Shown here in pieces: positions 9,364 through 22,900 of a stretch of DNA of 64,000 nucleotides. This stretch comes from Archilochus colubris (lineage: Eukaryota > Chordata > Aves > Apodiformes > Trochilidae): positions 25,290,505-25,354,504 of the forward strand of contig CM041115.1 in assembly GCA_023079485.1 (NCBI GenBank), read 5' to 3'. The notes under the pieces are model-generated. The model saw nothing but the letters and a program-made list of their open reading frames with translations, ran no database searches and had not been told where the DNA came from. A program made the position numbers and the translations under genes. Each line of letters starts with the position of its first letter. The first letter of the stretch is position 1.

Positions 9364-12300
9364 TGTATTTCACCAGTCTAAGCAGGGTGGGTATGTGGTG
9401 ATTTTTTGTTACTTCTTAGTTTTGGTGTTTGAATTTGTGGGCTTATTTCCTGAAACCATGTAGAAAAGATACTCATTGAATGAAGACTTTTCTTCTCCCT
9501 CTCATGTTCTCACCCTTCCTTTTTTATACTGCTAATTCCTTTCTTTTTGATTCTGTGGGCATCATGTAAGGACATGCAGAATAAGCTTAGTTTGTCTGTC
9601 CTATATAAAAATGTTGAGTCGATGAATTCATGTGGCACTTCACATATATATATTATAATTAAAGAAGACATTTACAGAAGTACTTTTTTTTTTTCTTCAA
9701 TTTCATTGGTTACAGAGGGAGGGCTGCTGACCCTTAAAATTACAATGGAATAACCTGGTGAGAAAGTAGCATACTTGGACTACCATATACGTGCTGGTAA
9801 TGTAATTTCTTTATAAAAAAGTATGTCTATAATCATCTTGTATCAGTATTATGCTTGATCTTGACACTACAGAATATGATACAAGTTGTTAAAAAAATAG
9901 GGGCTTTCTCATTGTGACTTCATTTTTTTTCAATAAGGGGTGGAAGGCTTAAGTACTATTTTCCTTTTTTCCAAGTTTGTGTAGACACATTGATCACAAG
10001 GCATTTTTACATCATTGAAAAATATGTGGAAACTCCATAGTGGTTTTCAGATTGAAGGAAAGGAATTGGAGATAACTCATGTTTGCCCAAATATTGGATC
10101 AGATTTGCAAGCTAGAAAACCTGAGGCCTATTTCCAGGTTAGAAACAACTTGTGTTAGCTGAACTGTGTGGTGCTTTTCTGGATTTGCTTGTTGCATTAT
10201 AAATGGCTCTACTCATTAAATTGTCTGTAGTCCTGATGAGGAAAAGAAATAGACATTTAACTGCAGAAGTCTATCAAGATTAAGCTATGGGCTTACAGAT
10301 AAATATTTATTTAAGCTCCAAAATGGCTGTAATCTTCTATGCTTCAACTATTCTTGAGCTTCTATATCATCTTTTCTCAGCATCTAGTCACTCTAGCCCT
10401 GAGAATTAGCATTGAGCTGACAAGTGGGTGTATGCAGAGCAAAGCATTGAACTTTACAGACAGCTGCTTATTCATCAGGTGAAAGAGAGAAATGCAGAAT
10501 TTAATGCTGGACATGAAGTCCAAAGTAAATAAAAAATACTCTAATTCCATGTCATAATAATTAAAAAAACAGATTTTTTTTTTTTTACACATACCTATGT
10601 AAACATACTTTCTATTTCTAAGGCTTGCAGGGCTAAATTCAAACAAGAATAAAAGTCTCATAACCACAGATCACAGTGATAAAAGAATGAGAAAAATTTC
10701 TGAAATTTCACTTATGAATTGTTAGTGCTGCAGCCAAGACATTTTGGCAAAACTGACTGGCTCCACTTAACATCTTTAGCAAAACCACAGGCATCAATAT
10801 CCTCAGGGTAAGAAGGCTTTACATATGTCACTTATCCACATTTCAAAAAAATAAACTATTCATTTACTATTGTGTTCTTTCCAGGAGCTCAAACACATAG
10901 TACAATACCCTGTTCCTGAGCAATTCTTCTTTGCTTGATCCTCTGCTGCAATATTGCAGGTCGACAAGGAAGCCCAAAGACAAAGTGACTAAGGAAAAAG
11001 AGCTGCCACATGGATGAGATGTTACACAGAAGTTTAATCAGAGAACCCAAACATTTCAAAGTGCAGCATGAAATATCTCATCCTAACTGCTCATACGAGT
11101 GAAATGGGCTGTTTTTTCTTTCCTTAGAGGAAAAAAAAATGAAGTGGGGGCAGTATTAAGGGTAATTACTAGGATTCACTGGCTGTTCATTAAGGAGTGT
11201 TTACACCAAAAGAGTCTGTCCAGATTTTAGCAATTAGCTTATTATTTTATGGTCCTTTTTATTTCCAACTCTTACTTCACACAGAGCTCAGGGCATTAAA
11301 TGATTTGAGCTTCCTTACCTCCCTGCGCTTGGCTTCTTGCATATATTGTCCAGAGATGCAATCACTGTTGATGATCTGAGTTGCTGAGAAGAGTCAAATA
11401 GTTCAGCTGTTCCTCTGGATCTTTTCCTGCATTAGGCTCAGATTAACATGAATAAATAGTCTAAGCCCCACAACTACAGCTGTGGCTTACTGACTGGAGA
11501 CAAGTTTCACAAGCTGGAATGAGGTAGCACTGAAATAGAAGTCTGTGTAACAGCTGCACGTCCTCAGTTGTTATAAAGAAACATAGGCCAATTTTTTTTT
11601 TATTTAGGCTTTGGGTTGTTGGTTTTTTTGTAAAGGCTGTAAGAGTTACATAAGGTAAATCCAAGGGTTCCAACTTCATAAAGTTTTACTAATCGAACTA
11701 GGTTTCAAATTTCTGGAAAAAAATGAACTGTAACAGCAAGCCAAACTGCTGCCTTCAGAAAGGTAGCTATATGTAGTTTATGAAAAGTGTTTGAATATGA
11801 ATAAGCTGGAGAGCTCTTAAAATGAAAAATTTTGCACCAAGGATTATTGGGTATTTCCATCTGCTATGAAGGCTTCTGAACTGTAAATTTCATACATACT
11901 TTCTTCATGTATCCTATGGCAGTCTGCTACTGCCTTTGGTGTTTTCAAAATACAAACTAGACAAAACTGCTATAAATTTATTGGAGAAACTAGCTCCTAG
12001 TGAACACAGTTAACTTGTCTCAGGTGCCTTGCTCTGGGTTCTCCTTGAATCAAGATCAACATCAGTTCTTACCTTTGATGGACTAAAAGATGGTCTTCTT
12101 GGTGTTGTTTCAGTCTATGGCTATCTTGCTTGACTACAGTGAAGTATGTTCTGTGAGGCATGGTCTCTGAACCTGTATAAACTAAAAAAATTCCCTTTCC
12201 TAAGAGATTGGTAGTTTTTTGTTTTGTTTTGTTTTTTCTCTTAGATAGACAGGAAAGTAATATTAATATACAAAAATGTACATACAATGTGTACTATATT

Positions 12301-12884
12301 TTAAAACACATTTATGTACAAAAAGTGCATCATATCCTTCTTTGGAGACGAATGAGAAATAAATGTTTATTACCTTCCTTGGTGCTTTGAAAGATGCTCA
12401 AATACTGAGATGAATGAGCAAGCTAGAAAATAAGAGAAAGTTTTTTTCTTGAAAAGAAACTTGCTACAAAGGAACATTTCTTATTTGGGAGCAAAGGCAC
12501 CTGGGAATCTTTAATGGCACCAAAAAGGTTGCAGCTAAAGAAAAATTACATTTTAATGACTCCACAGAACTGTGCAAAGAATTCAAAAGTCCAAATGCTC
12601 TCATGATCTACCCAACAGAAGAAAAAGGGAAGGATTTGTTCATTACAAATTTTCAAATTTTATTCTTTTTTTTCCTTGGTTTTTTTTTTTTTTCAATAAA
12701 GAGAAGTAGGGAGCCAGCAACAAATAACGATTAATACAGTATATTTAAATCAACAGAAGTTATAACAGCCTAGGAAAACCACGAGATAACAGCTCCCATC
12801 TGGTGGTGGCCCTTGAATAGATATTGTGTGTTTTTCAACACGTTATTAGTTTCTGTTGCTACACTTAACCTGGTAACATGAGCA

Positions 12885-13298
12885 GTGCCAGGAGCACTGC
12901 TGAACTGTCAGAGCACTCCAGCAATCACCAGCACACTCTTGGCCCATAACTACCTAACTCTCCTAAACCAGTTAGCTGTTAGTGATGCCCAGCAGCCATC
13001 TCCTTGCAATTCCCTATATGCACCCACCACCTTATTGCTCATCTGTTACTTGCAGGACACTGTTATCTACCAGGAGCTGCTTCTCTGTGTCTTAGGCCCT
13101 GATCCTGTCCAGCGCTGTGCTGCAGAGCATCACCCTGCTCTCACAGTGGGTTTCACTCCCTCCACTGCAGGACAGCAACCTTTTCCCAGCCACTCAGCAG
13201 GCCAGGCATGGCACTCACCACCCACTGACCCACCATCCATTCTGCCCCACTCCCCAGCTGCCTGTACGTCAAGCAAGGGTAACTGCAGGATGAGATGA
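12885..13298 (+). other. Open frame of 137 codons in a C-rich segment, unassigned
   Basis: The + strand is open from an ATG in a locally C-rich, GC-richer island. The peptide is rich in P, S, T, C and H with no domain, signal peptide or membrane segment I recognise. Composition bias (few T-starting stops on a C-rich strand) can explain the length. It is more likely noncoding than a gene. Confidence 0.12.
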
Positions 13299-14113
13299 AG
13301 GCAGCAAAGGTACTAAGGAAGGCTGATATAAAAGTAGAGTGATGAGGATGTGGCATCACATTGAGAGTTCCTGGATTCTTACAGGCGAGGAAAATGATGG
13401 TAGACCGAAGCCTGTAACTTTATCAACTTTATGAGTTGAGCTTTCCTGCTCAAGAGTAGAAGCTAGCATCAATTCCCTTGATGGTCTGAATAAATCACTA
13501 CTTTTTAGTGAAAGCAGATCTTAAATTAAGGAATATTTCTTTACTTAACACTTCCTGCAACCACACAGGTATGGAAGTCTTTTGCAAGCATAAAAAGCAA
13601 ATTACATAATGCCCTGTCTGTTTGAAGATATCCCCTTTCCTTTATGTTCTCTTGTGCGTGGTTTCAGAAATAGTAAGACTGCTTGTATAGCATTAGCCAG
13701 AAATAGGAGAAAAATGCGTTTATCAATCACTGTAATACAGTCATTGGTTTATGGTTGTCACGAATTCCCAGCTGTCTCTGAGTGCTAGTTTTTGCAATTG
13801 CATATCTCATCTCTCTGCAAGGCATGTAAAATCATCTATAGCCAGGCAGTTCCCTTTGACTTTGCATCTGAAAAGGCTTGAGAACTATTCCAGCAAGGAT
13901 GTGCAGTAAATTAAGCTCAAGAATATTGCCTCTGAGAAATTTGCCTCTGAAAACTAAAGAACATGCATAAATTTTCCAGGGGTGGAAGCCTCTTTTGCAG
14001 AGGTACAGCAAATATTCTACAGTTCAATATACTATGACATAAGGATAAGATTTTCTACTTGGCAAAAATTAAGATTACTTGTTGGATCTTTGCCAACGTG
14101 ACAGAGTAGTACT

Positions 14114-14153
14114 TTACTACTTGTATTAGACAAGTATTACTACTTGTATTAGA
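14114..14153. repeat. Tandem duplication, 23-bp period
   Basis: TTACTACTTGTATTAGA occurs at 14114-14130 and again at 14137-14153, with six bases CAAGTA between the copies. Confidence 0.85.
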
Positions 14154-16344
14154 GAAAGGGCAGGGCTTCCAAAAGCCTCTATGAGGCTTAGGTGACTCAG
14201 TCCTTGAGGCATTCTGGAAATTTGACAGAAAATGCACATATGCTATTATGAAAAGGGCCACAGAATTTTCTCTCTTGCTCTATTTTTAAGCGATGTTTGC
14301 ATCAATAAAAGCAAGCATTACTTCCTCACTGCATGTAAATATGTCTTTCCCTCACCTTTTTTGATGATGTCTAATTAAGGAACAATTCTTTTCATTTGCC
14401 AGAAAGCTCAAATATTAAATTAGAAGTGATATGTAGATTATGCTTCCTTTTAGGATGTCTGCAAAACAATCACCCTAACTTGCTGGCACTTACATTGCAC
14501 AGTCCATTTTTGAATTCACTGACTTCCCTAGAGTGACCCCTTTTTTTTTTTTTTAACCACAGTATTATTTAAGACTCAGTTAAGCCACTTCTAAATATAT
14601 TGTTTCTGTGTTCACCTTGTTATCTCAGTTAGCTAAAACATAACACAAAGGGCACTTCATTGTCATTACATTAACCTATGTATTTATATATGTGTTAATG
14701 ATATTTATTTTCTTAGTTACACTTTTTTCCTCACCCTTTGCTTAGAAAATACTTAGCGTTAAGTACTAAGTACACAGCATTATCATTTGTAGTACCATTA
14801 GTATTAGTGCTAATACTCAGTAACACCAAATCTTCTTTGTAGGTGGAGTCACTAATCATAAAGATCCACCAAGAGGTTCCATGAAAGAGTAGAGCTCCTA
14901 CCCTCATTTTAGACAAACTTTGGTCCTAATCTTTTAAATAAAAAAGCCATTAGGCACACAGGATATATCTAAAAGTTGTAGTCTCTACTGTAGTTTGCAG
15001 GAGCTAGCAGCTGGAATCACTAGTCAATAATGTGTCATCTCTACACTTGATTAATGGATCAGACTTGAAGGATTAGTTGATGGCTACCCATTTGAAAATC
15101 CCTCAAAATGAAGATGTCATGAATTTGGGTCCATCTAACCTTGATTACAGTCTGAAACTCACACCATCTTGGAGCTTAACTCCTTACTCCCGTAGGTCAG
15201 AATTTGTTCCTCTAAGTGTTCATAGTCTCATCTGAGGTCCTGTGGAGTGGCAAAGAGCATTAAAAATCCACAGACATAAATAAGGGCATCTGCTATTCAG
15301 TCTACCTTGATTTCTGTCAATTCTGCAGTTGCTGAAGAGGCTGAAGTTTTTGAAGCCTTCAAGCTCCTGTAGAGACTTAAGTTACATTTATTTTTAAATG
15401 AGAAGCGTAGCTTTTATAAAGAACTTGATGCTGCAAAGAGCAACAGGGTTTTACTCAGGTCATTCAGAAAGCAAGAAAAGACTAATACTCTTTTTAACAG
15501 GTTTTCAATGAGATTCAACAGTGGCTTACACAAGATAAAGCATTCAGAAATTATTTTCACTCTTAAAGCTATCTGTAGTAGCAATGCAAGACAGTAATAG
15601 AGTAGCTATGTAATATAAATCACAGTTAATATTTATCTTAAATCTCCAGACAAAGAACTTTCTATTAATCAAAAGACAACTTTTTTAAGCTTAAGAACAT
15701 TTCTAAGTTTTTAAGAACTGTTTTTATTTAAGCAGTATTTTGTTTTACCATGAGCTTCTGGCACTATGATATTAATACTTCTATATCACTAACATGAAGC
15801 CTTCTAAATTTGATGCTTTTTATATTGTAGGTGGCTACAGAAGTAAATCTTCCTTCAAGGTGTTCTAACAAGCTCAGTAGATAATCACTTAATCCCTTCT
15901 GAATGAAGAAAAAGTTTTTTGTTTCTGCCCTCTTCCTAGATGCACAATGTTCATGCTTCATAGACATTAAAAAAAAAATCACTATCAGTTATCTTGGTAT
16001 TCCACTCTTCATTTTTTACTATTTTAAAATGAATTTTTGGTTCTCAGCTTTTAAATCTGTTAATCTATTTGATCAGTTAAATCAAAAAGAAAATTATAAA
16101 AATGATAAAGACAAAAATATCCTGGCATAAAGCCTGATCCCACCAAAATCAACTAAGTCCAGAATTCATCAGCAAGACCTACGACGTGATTCATATATGC
16201 TCCAGATCAGTTGCAGACAAACTACATTGGTTACTGGGACATTCTCTATGAGTTTTCTGGTTAACTGAAAGCTATGTTACCGCCAATACTCATGCATTTA
16301 CTGACAATTAATCTATTAAATAATTATGCTGGTAACTTAGCCCC

Positions 16345-16827
16345 TTTTGCAGGAGGGACATGGATGTGCTGGAGTGTGTCCAGAGAAGGGCCATGAGGAT
16401 GATCAGAGGGCTGGAGCACCTCTCCTATGAAGCCAGCCTGAGAGAGTTGGGGTTGTTCAGTCTGGAGAGGAGAAGGCTCCAAGGAGACCTCATTGTGGAC
16501 TTCCAGTATCTGAAAGGGGTCTACAAGAAATCCAGTGAGGGACTTTTTAGGATTGCAGGTAGTGAATGGACTGAAATTAGAGGAGGGCAGATTTAGATTG
16601 GATGTTAGGAAGAAGTTCTTCACCATAAGGGTGGTGAGACACTGGAGCCGGTTACCCAGAGGGGTGGTGGAAGCCCCATCCCTGGAAGTTTTTAAGGCCA
16701 GGCTGGACAGGGCTCTGAGCAACTTGATCTGGTGGGAGGTGTCCCTGCCCATGGCAGGGTGGTTGGAATCAGATGATCTTAAAAGTCCCTTCAAACACTG
16801 ACAATTCTATGATTCTACGATTCTACA
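16345..16827 (+). mobile_element. CR1 LINE 3' fragment, sense, with terminal octamers
   Basis: The sense strand reads GGAGGGACATGGATGTGCTG, then CAGAGAAGGGCCATGAGGAT and onward to the end of CR1 ORF2. The translated phrases include LRELGLFSLERRRLQGDLI and, in a second frame, [20 protein letters not shown], so a frameshift lies near 16560. The 3' UTR segment ends in the octamer series ATTCTATG ATTCTACG ATTCTACA. It is 5'-truncated and one of the better preserved copies in the window. Confidence 0.95.
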
Positions 16828-18672
16828 CTGTAACACCTATTAATCTAAATGGGTCTTGGCACTTCAGCTTAATTGATATAGGCTACATTCCAGCTTCTCT
16901 TTCAGCTCATAGTCCTTCACTTCAGACTTCAAATATAACAAGTTTTGGGGGAAATGAACCTTTTGTTCCAAAGCTATATTGAATGAAGTAATGGAGAAGT
17001 AAAAGACCAAATTATCTTCTCTAACCATCTGGAGTTCAGTTTCTCTCTCTTAAATCCTTCTGTATATGTCTTCAAAGTTAAATTCATTTGATCCCATGGA
17101 TTCTGTAGCATCTTCCTATTACTACTTCCTATTACTACTCTGCTTCCTTAAGGAAAAAAAAGTGCAGATGGAAGAAAGAAATGTTTAGGTTCAGCTCAGT
17201 ATAGTGGTATTTCTTACATTTCAAACCATTCTCTATTTTCTTTGTGGCCTGTGGCTGTGAAAAGGGGCACAATTCCTAATGGCATAAAAATGAAGGTGTA
17301 CTGCTTTTTACTACCATTTCTTCAACCTCCAAAACGGAAAAACAATACCCCTTTGCCTCAGATAAATTTTACTGGACATGAATTTGTCCAAATGTAATGA
17401 GATGAGCATTTTTTCTTCCAAACTGTACAAACCTTCTCTCTTTCCAATCAAAACTGTAAACTGATCTTTCTACAGCATTTACATTGGTGAGCGAGTGGGT
17501 TTTTTAATAAGCTACCAATGTTGCTGCAAAAAGCAGGGGAAGGACTGGAAGTTTAAAACATGAAGGAGAAAAGTTAATTTGAAGTGATGTTTGGTAAGAA
17601 GTCCCCTTTGAGATCCTGTTGTGTAATTGAACAGATTAAGAGAACTGACAGTAACTTCACGGTATGCCTAAGAGAGGTCTCTATGGTCAACTCTTGGATC
17701 TTGTGCTGACATGTTAAACAAGTTTGTCAATTTTCCATCAGATTGATTTTTCTCACAGGTCTGGAAGCCTCGTCTCATTTCATCTAATTTCCACAGGGGT
17801 TCTTAACATTGCAAACTGCCATTTACTTTTGTCCCAGGGTGCAAGGAATGATTTTTATCTCTGAGTGGCAATCACGGCAGGCAGCTCCAGCTCTGCTTAT
17901 AATGTTGCACATTGTCCTTCCTCACCAACCGGAGTTTCTTTTGTGTTTTTCCTCTCTTTGGGAATGATATGGATTTTTAGAATACATTCAAAATAATTAT
18001 TAACAGAATGTACTTAGGGAAGCTCTGAAGTCTCTGAAGTAATTAGAAAAAGCAAGAGAAACCATGGGGTTCTTTGCAGTTTCCAGCATAATGAGGGGTC
18101 AGCTTGAGAAAATATGATGTCTGTGGGAAGGTCACAGGGAAGAGTATTAACCTCTCTTTACATTCCATGTTTATTATCTCCTCCTGTTAATGTCAAGACA
18201 AGTTATGTGCACAAAATAAAGAGACAGAGTGCTTCTGAATAGGTGAATGCTGCTGAAAAATATAATGGTCTATTTTTGGATTAATTGCACTGAGCTCAAG
18301 TATCTACTCTTACTTTATATCAAGCTGAACAAGAGCAAAATTTGTCTGTAAGACTGTGAGATGGTGATATTCCTATACAGATGTCCCCTTGACTCAAAGT
18401 AAGCTACTCTGAACTTAATAATTTGTTTGACCTAGTGACCTTTTGTTGGAAGAGAAGTGCCATCTATATCAGGCTTTCTCCTGCCTGCAGCTCTGGTAGT
18501 CATTTCCACTTGTGAAAATGGGCTGCAATTGCTACAGCCATAATTATTGCCATAGTGTTTTCAAGAATTTCTCACAAGCATCTGTATCTCTCTTAGACAC
18601 AGAGCACTGCGCACTGATTCCCACTTTCTTTGGTGCTAGCTACACAGTTCTGCCAGTATTGTAGAAAGACTC
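16828..18672. other. Single-copy noncoding sequence
   Basis: No exon or repeat family recognised. It includes a perfect 13-bp tandem duplication at 17112-17137 (CTTCCTATTACTA twice). The segment around 17580-18080 is less simple in sequence and has homeobox-like AATAATTATTAA motifs; any regulatory role is unsupported. Confidence 0.45.
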
Positions 18673-19597
18673 AGAATCATAGAATGTCAAGGGTTGGAAG
18701 GGACCTTCAATGATCTTCAGATCATTGAGTCTAAACCCCTTGCCAGAGAAGGACTAAAACTAGGGCAGGTCACTCAGAAATGCATCCATATGGGTCTTGA
18801 AAGTCTCCAAAGAAGGAGACTCCACAATGTCTCTTGGGAGCCTGTTCCAGGGTCTGTAACCCTTAGAGTAAAGAAATTCTTCCACATGTTGAGGTGGAAC
18901 TTCCTGTGCTCCATCTTGAATCCATTGCCCCTCATCCTACCACAGGGTACAAGTGAGAAGTCCATTCCTTCTTGCTGCCCAGCCCTCATGTATTTACATA
19001 CATTAATTAGATCGTCTCTCGGTCTTGTCCTCTCTACACTAAAAAGCCCCAGGTTTCTCAGCCTTTCTTCAAAAGGCAGGTGTTTCAGTCCCTTAATAAC
19101 CCTTGTAAGCCCTCCATTGTACTCTCTCAAGTAAAACTCTGTCCTTCTTGATCTGGAGAGCCCAGAACTGGGTTCAATACTCCATGTGAGGTCTCAGTAG
19201 GGCAGAGTGGAGGGGCAGAGTAGAGGGGCAGGAGAACCTCCCTTGATCTTCTGGACATACTCTTCTTAATGTACCCCAGGACAACATTTACCTTCTTGCC
19301 CCAGGGCACACTGCTGCCCCATGGACAACTTTTTGCCCACCAGGACTCCAAGTTTCTTCTCCATGGGGCTGCTCTCTAGCAGGTTGCTTCCTAACCTGTA
19401 CCGGTCCATTTTGTTATTCCTTCCCAGGTGCAGGACTCTGCATTTGTTCTTGTTCAGCCTCATCAGGTTCCTCTTGTCATGGCTCTCCAGTCTGTCCAAA
19501 TCTTGCTGAATGGTCACACAGCCTTCAGGTGAATGAGCCAGTCCTCCCAGTTTTGTGTCATCAGCAAACTTGCTGAGAAGATACCCCTGACACTGTG
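18673..19597 (-). mobile_element. CR1 LINE fragment, antisense, with reverse-transcriptase C-terminus
   Basis: It starts AGAATCATAGAATGTCAAGG then GTTGGAAGGGACC, the CR1 3' end. The minus strand carries the C-terminal region of ORF2, then LGVLVGKKLSMGQQC and HLGRNNKMDRYRLGS, up to the catalytic segment LSKFADDTKLGG. The FADD box is intact, but the frame shifts several times between it and the 3' end (at least near 19130 and 19300). About 0.9 kb remains, and the 5' half of the element is missing. Confidence 0.95.
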
Positions 19598-19798
19598 AAA
19601 TGTCAAAGTTGTAACATGAATGTGAATGAGCTTCATTTTGTTCTCTGCAACGTGACATGCTTGACCAAAGTGATCTAAGACAATAGGAAAGCTACTAAAT
19701 CATTAGATTATAAGATTATAAGCAATTCATCACAATTTGAAAACATTTCCCACAATTTTAGAAATTTATGTAAAGATATGGAAAAAGCAAAACTTTTA

Positions 19799-19910
19799 GA
19801 ATAATAGAATTCTTTTGGTTGGAGAAGATTGTTAAGATCATTAGGTCCAGCCATTAACCTAGCACTGCCAAGTCAGCCACTAAAACTTGGAGTGATGGTT
19901 TTTCCATCAG
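19799..19910 (-). mobile_element. CR1 3' fragment, antisense, of a different subfamily
   Basis: AATAATAGAATTCTTTTGGT then TGGAGAAGATTGTTAAGATC and CCATTAACCTAGCACTGCCA match the avian CR1 variant that carries ACCATTAACCTAACACTGCC near its 3' end. It differs from the neighbouring copy at 18673-19597 and is therefore an independent insertion. Confidence 0.75.
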
Positions 19911-22900
19911 CATGACTAAAAAGCAAAGCAAACCTGATGAGTGAAGATGTTAAACTCATGGCCCCTGAGGCAGTCAGAGCTCAGGAGGAACCACTGGGTG
20001 CCAGCATGAGCATCTGGCATGAGAGATGCTCTCCACTGTCAAAAGTCTTTCCATGCTTGCAGGTGTGCATGTTGCCATGTTGGTTGCTCGGGGTGTAAGG
20101 AAAGAGGTGTGTAACTCAGGAAAGGATCAGGGAGCTCTGCCATGGGAGCCACAAGAGAATGCATTCACACTTCCCACTGTGGGACAGAACTGCTGGACGA
20201 AGCAAGGCTGGGGCAGGATGGGGCGGTGTCCTTGAAATGAGTCCATGGGGCACGGCAGTGGGGAGGCCAGGGCAAAGAGTCAGAAGGAAGCGTCACGTTG
20301 TATTGAGTATGCAAGGGGCTGGGGAAAGGTCTAGAGCTGAAGGGTTCTGTACTTTCCCCCTCCTTTCTTCCTTCCTTGTTTAACTTTTAGTGGACAGCAA
20401 TGATAAGTTTTAACCTCTTCACAGCTCTTATGGTTCCAGATGCTATACTTGCCAGAGGCAAAAATGTGTTCATTATCCTTAAAAAGTTCTGCTGAATATT
20501 GTGAAATTTCAGAAATAAATGGATATGTAATAGATATCTCTTTTCCCAGCCCACCCCCCAAGAAAAAATTATCTTTGTATAGATATTTTACAGTCTTTTG
20601 TTACAATTAGCATGAGCCAAAGAAACCTGAGCAAAACTTCCTTTTCCACACTGTATGTGAGCTACTCACCCATAGTGAGGGATGACTTTGTTGTGCCAGT
20701 GTCCACGTTCATTACAGATTATTTTGGTTTGCATAGGTTGGCTCATCATGTATTATTTTTTGGCAAATCCTTTCGAGAGTCTTTCTGGGTGAGCATACCT
20801 TTTTGCCCAGATATGCAAAAGGAACAGGCAAACAACCATGTTGCCTTCTTACAGCTTAATACGAAAATACACGACGGCGGACTCTGTGAGTAGAAAGCCA
20901 TTTAAAAAAATATTTACAGACTTTCAAATATGGTGTAGGTGCCCCTAACAACACTGCCTGAAATGGTAATCTGTCACAGAGATAGTTTAGTGAGATAAAG
21001 TGAGATTGTTTATTGATCTATAAAAATATTAAAACAGGTGGGGTTTTTTCTGCTGTTACCAGTTTCCCTGTAGACACTTCCCCAAAGCTGAGCCTTCACC
21101 ATGTGAATGAGGAACTAGTTCCACCTCAGCTAGACTGCCAGGAGAGTGAGGCACAGCAGGGTGGCCCTGGTTCTGCCAGCCCTCTCCCAAAGTCTGGCAT
21201 GCCAGCTCACCTCATCTCTCCCACCTACCTGATCACCTTTGCCCTAGGGGAAAAGCTCCTTCTACTCTGCCTGTGCAATGGCAATAAGAAGACCTCATGC
21301 TCAGGCACTGGGCTGGATTGTAAAAACCAGAGAAGCAATGGGTCTTTTGGTGTTTTTTTGGGTTTTTCTTTTGTACTCCATTTGTACCCCATAAAGAGAA
21401 AATCAGTCTTCTAATTGTTTAGGCATTTCAAGCCTGGCACAAGTGGTTGAAAATCTTCTGAGAAGTTCACTGAAAAGTTAGCTTAATAGACACTTCTCAC
21501 AAGTATTTAAAAATCTTACACTCTTCCCATAATTCCAATATAATTAGATCACAATATAGATTAATTTCTTGTCACATCTAATTTTTAGCAGCAAGATGTT
21601 TTGAGGGAGTGGAACACAAAAACAAGTTGCTGACATTTGTAAACTCTCCCTTTTGTAGGACATGTAAACATAAAATAGCTGACATTTGGCTTTTTCATCC
21701 TTCCTTTTCTGCTTGTTCAATATGAATATTACCCATACAGACATGTTAAACAAATATCATATTATCTATAAACACAGACATATAAATCTCACTGCCCTGG
21801 CCAGCAGTTCAGTACCAAAATATCCTCCTGACCACGTCTGATATATATGTGACCTTGAGCTCATTGGTTTCCCACTCTGTTACATGGGCATCACTGTACT
21901 TTCCAGTCTCACAAAGTGTATTTATGGGTAGCAATACTATACCAGTATCAAAAAAGTAATCTCTAAATTATATTTATTTATTTTGGGCAGAATCAGCAGG
22001 ATGATCTATAAGCAAATTGGTGACACTTTTTTTGTCACTGTAACAGTACAGACACAACCAAGCTATTATAAGTTTTTTCATCTGTTTTTGGAGTGGAAGA
22101 CAATGCTGAAGTTAACAATTCTCTTTGAAGTGCCAGAACCACAAACTGAAAATAAGAAGAAGCTATGCCTGCTAAAACTCTACACTTCCCAGTGCAAATG
22201 TACTGTAGTACAATCGGTAGTGCAATTGTTCAGAATTTCTGCCTTAGTTCTGTTGTCTTTTAAAAATACTGCATGAGATTTGGCTTGTACCAAAAGTGTC
22301 TGTCTTGTGCATTCATTGCTGGAAACTAAACACTGAAGTTTTTCAAGACCTCTTTAAATAAGAATACTGCCATTTTATGTATTAAGATCTTTGTTAGTAT
22401 GTGAAAACCAGAAAATAACCAGAAAACCTTGGGCTTTGTTTTAATCAGAAGATGTGTCAAATACTATGATGGCCACGTTGGTGACTTCTCTGAACACTAT
22501 AATGCGCAGCATATCCCAGGATCAAATGTCTCATGAGAAAGGATTGAATTGATTCACTCTTTTCTTTCCTATTGAATGCTTTTATTTTCTTTCATAAGCA
22601 AGTAAAGCTCTGATCACATAAAATGAAAAGGCTATGGAGAAATGGCAGAAGTAGCTAATTAGAAGAGCCATTCTCCTCTGGGACCTGATTCTGGAAGAAA
22701 TGCACAATTTAAGGCCCTGATTCAGAGACATACGTCAATACTGAGGATAGTGCTTGATCAGGAAATCAATACTTCAAATTAAGAGCACATGCTTACCACT
22801 TGGCCAGGAGCTGGTTTGCAATAGCATTTCCCCACTACTGAAAAACACAGTGTTATTTTCCTTTGAAACATTTTCTTACCATCTTATTGTTCCTCTGGAC

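Larger units (their letters stand above)
9026..16344. other. Long single-copy noncoding stretch
   Basis: About 7.3 kb without a recognised repeat family or exon. It holds homopolymer runs (poly(T) near 10571, 12674 and 14540), a (TTTTG) run near 12214-12236, and small tandem duplications listed separately. It also holds a C-rich segment at about 12870-13300 where the + strand stays open for 137 codons. That frame has no recognised domain and no obvious splice context. Confidence 0.45.

Noticed and set aside
12780..12830. CTCF-like core (CATCTGGTGGTGG)
   Set aside because: Matches only part of the motif, and a single degenerate hit in 64 kb is expected by chance.
14790..14820. Palindrome AGTATTAG/CTAATACT
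   Set aside because: Eight base pairs in AT-rich DNA is within chance expectation and it has no supporting context.
16324..16794. 156-codon minus-strand frame
   Set aside because: It is the antisense shadow of the sense CR1 copy at 16345-16827.
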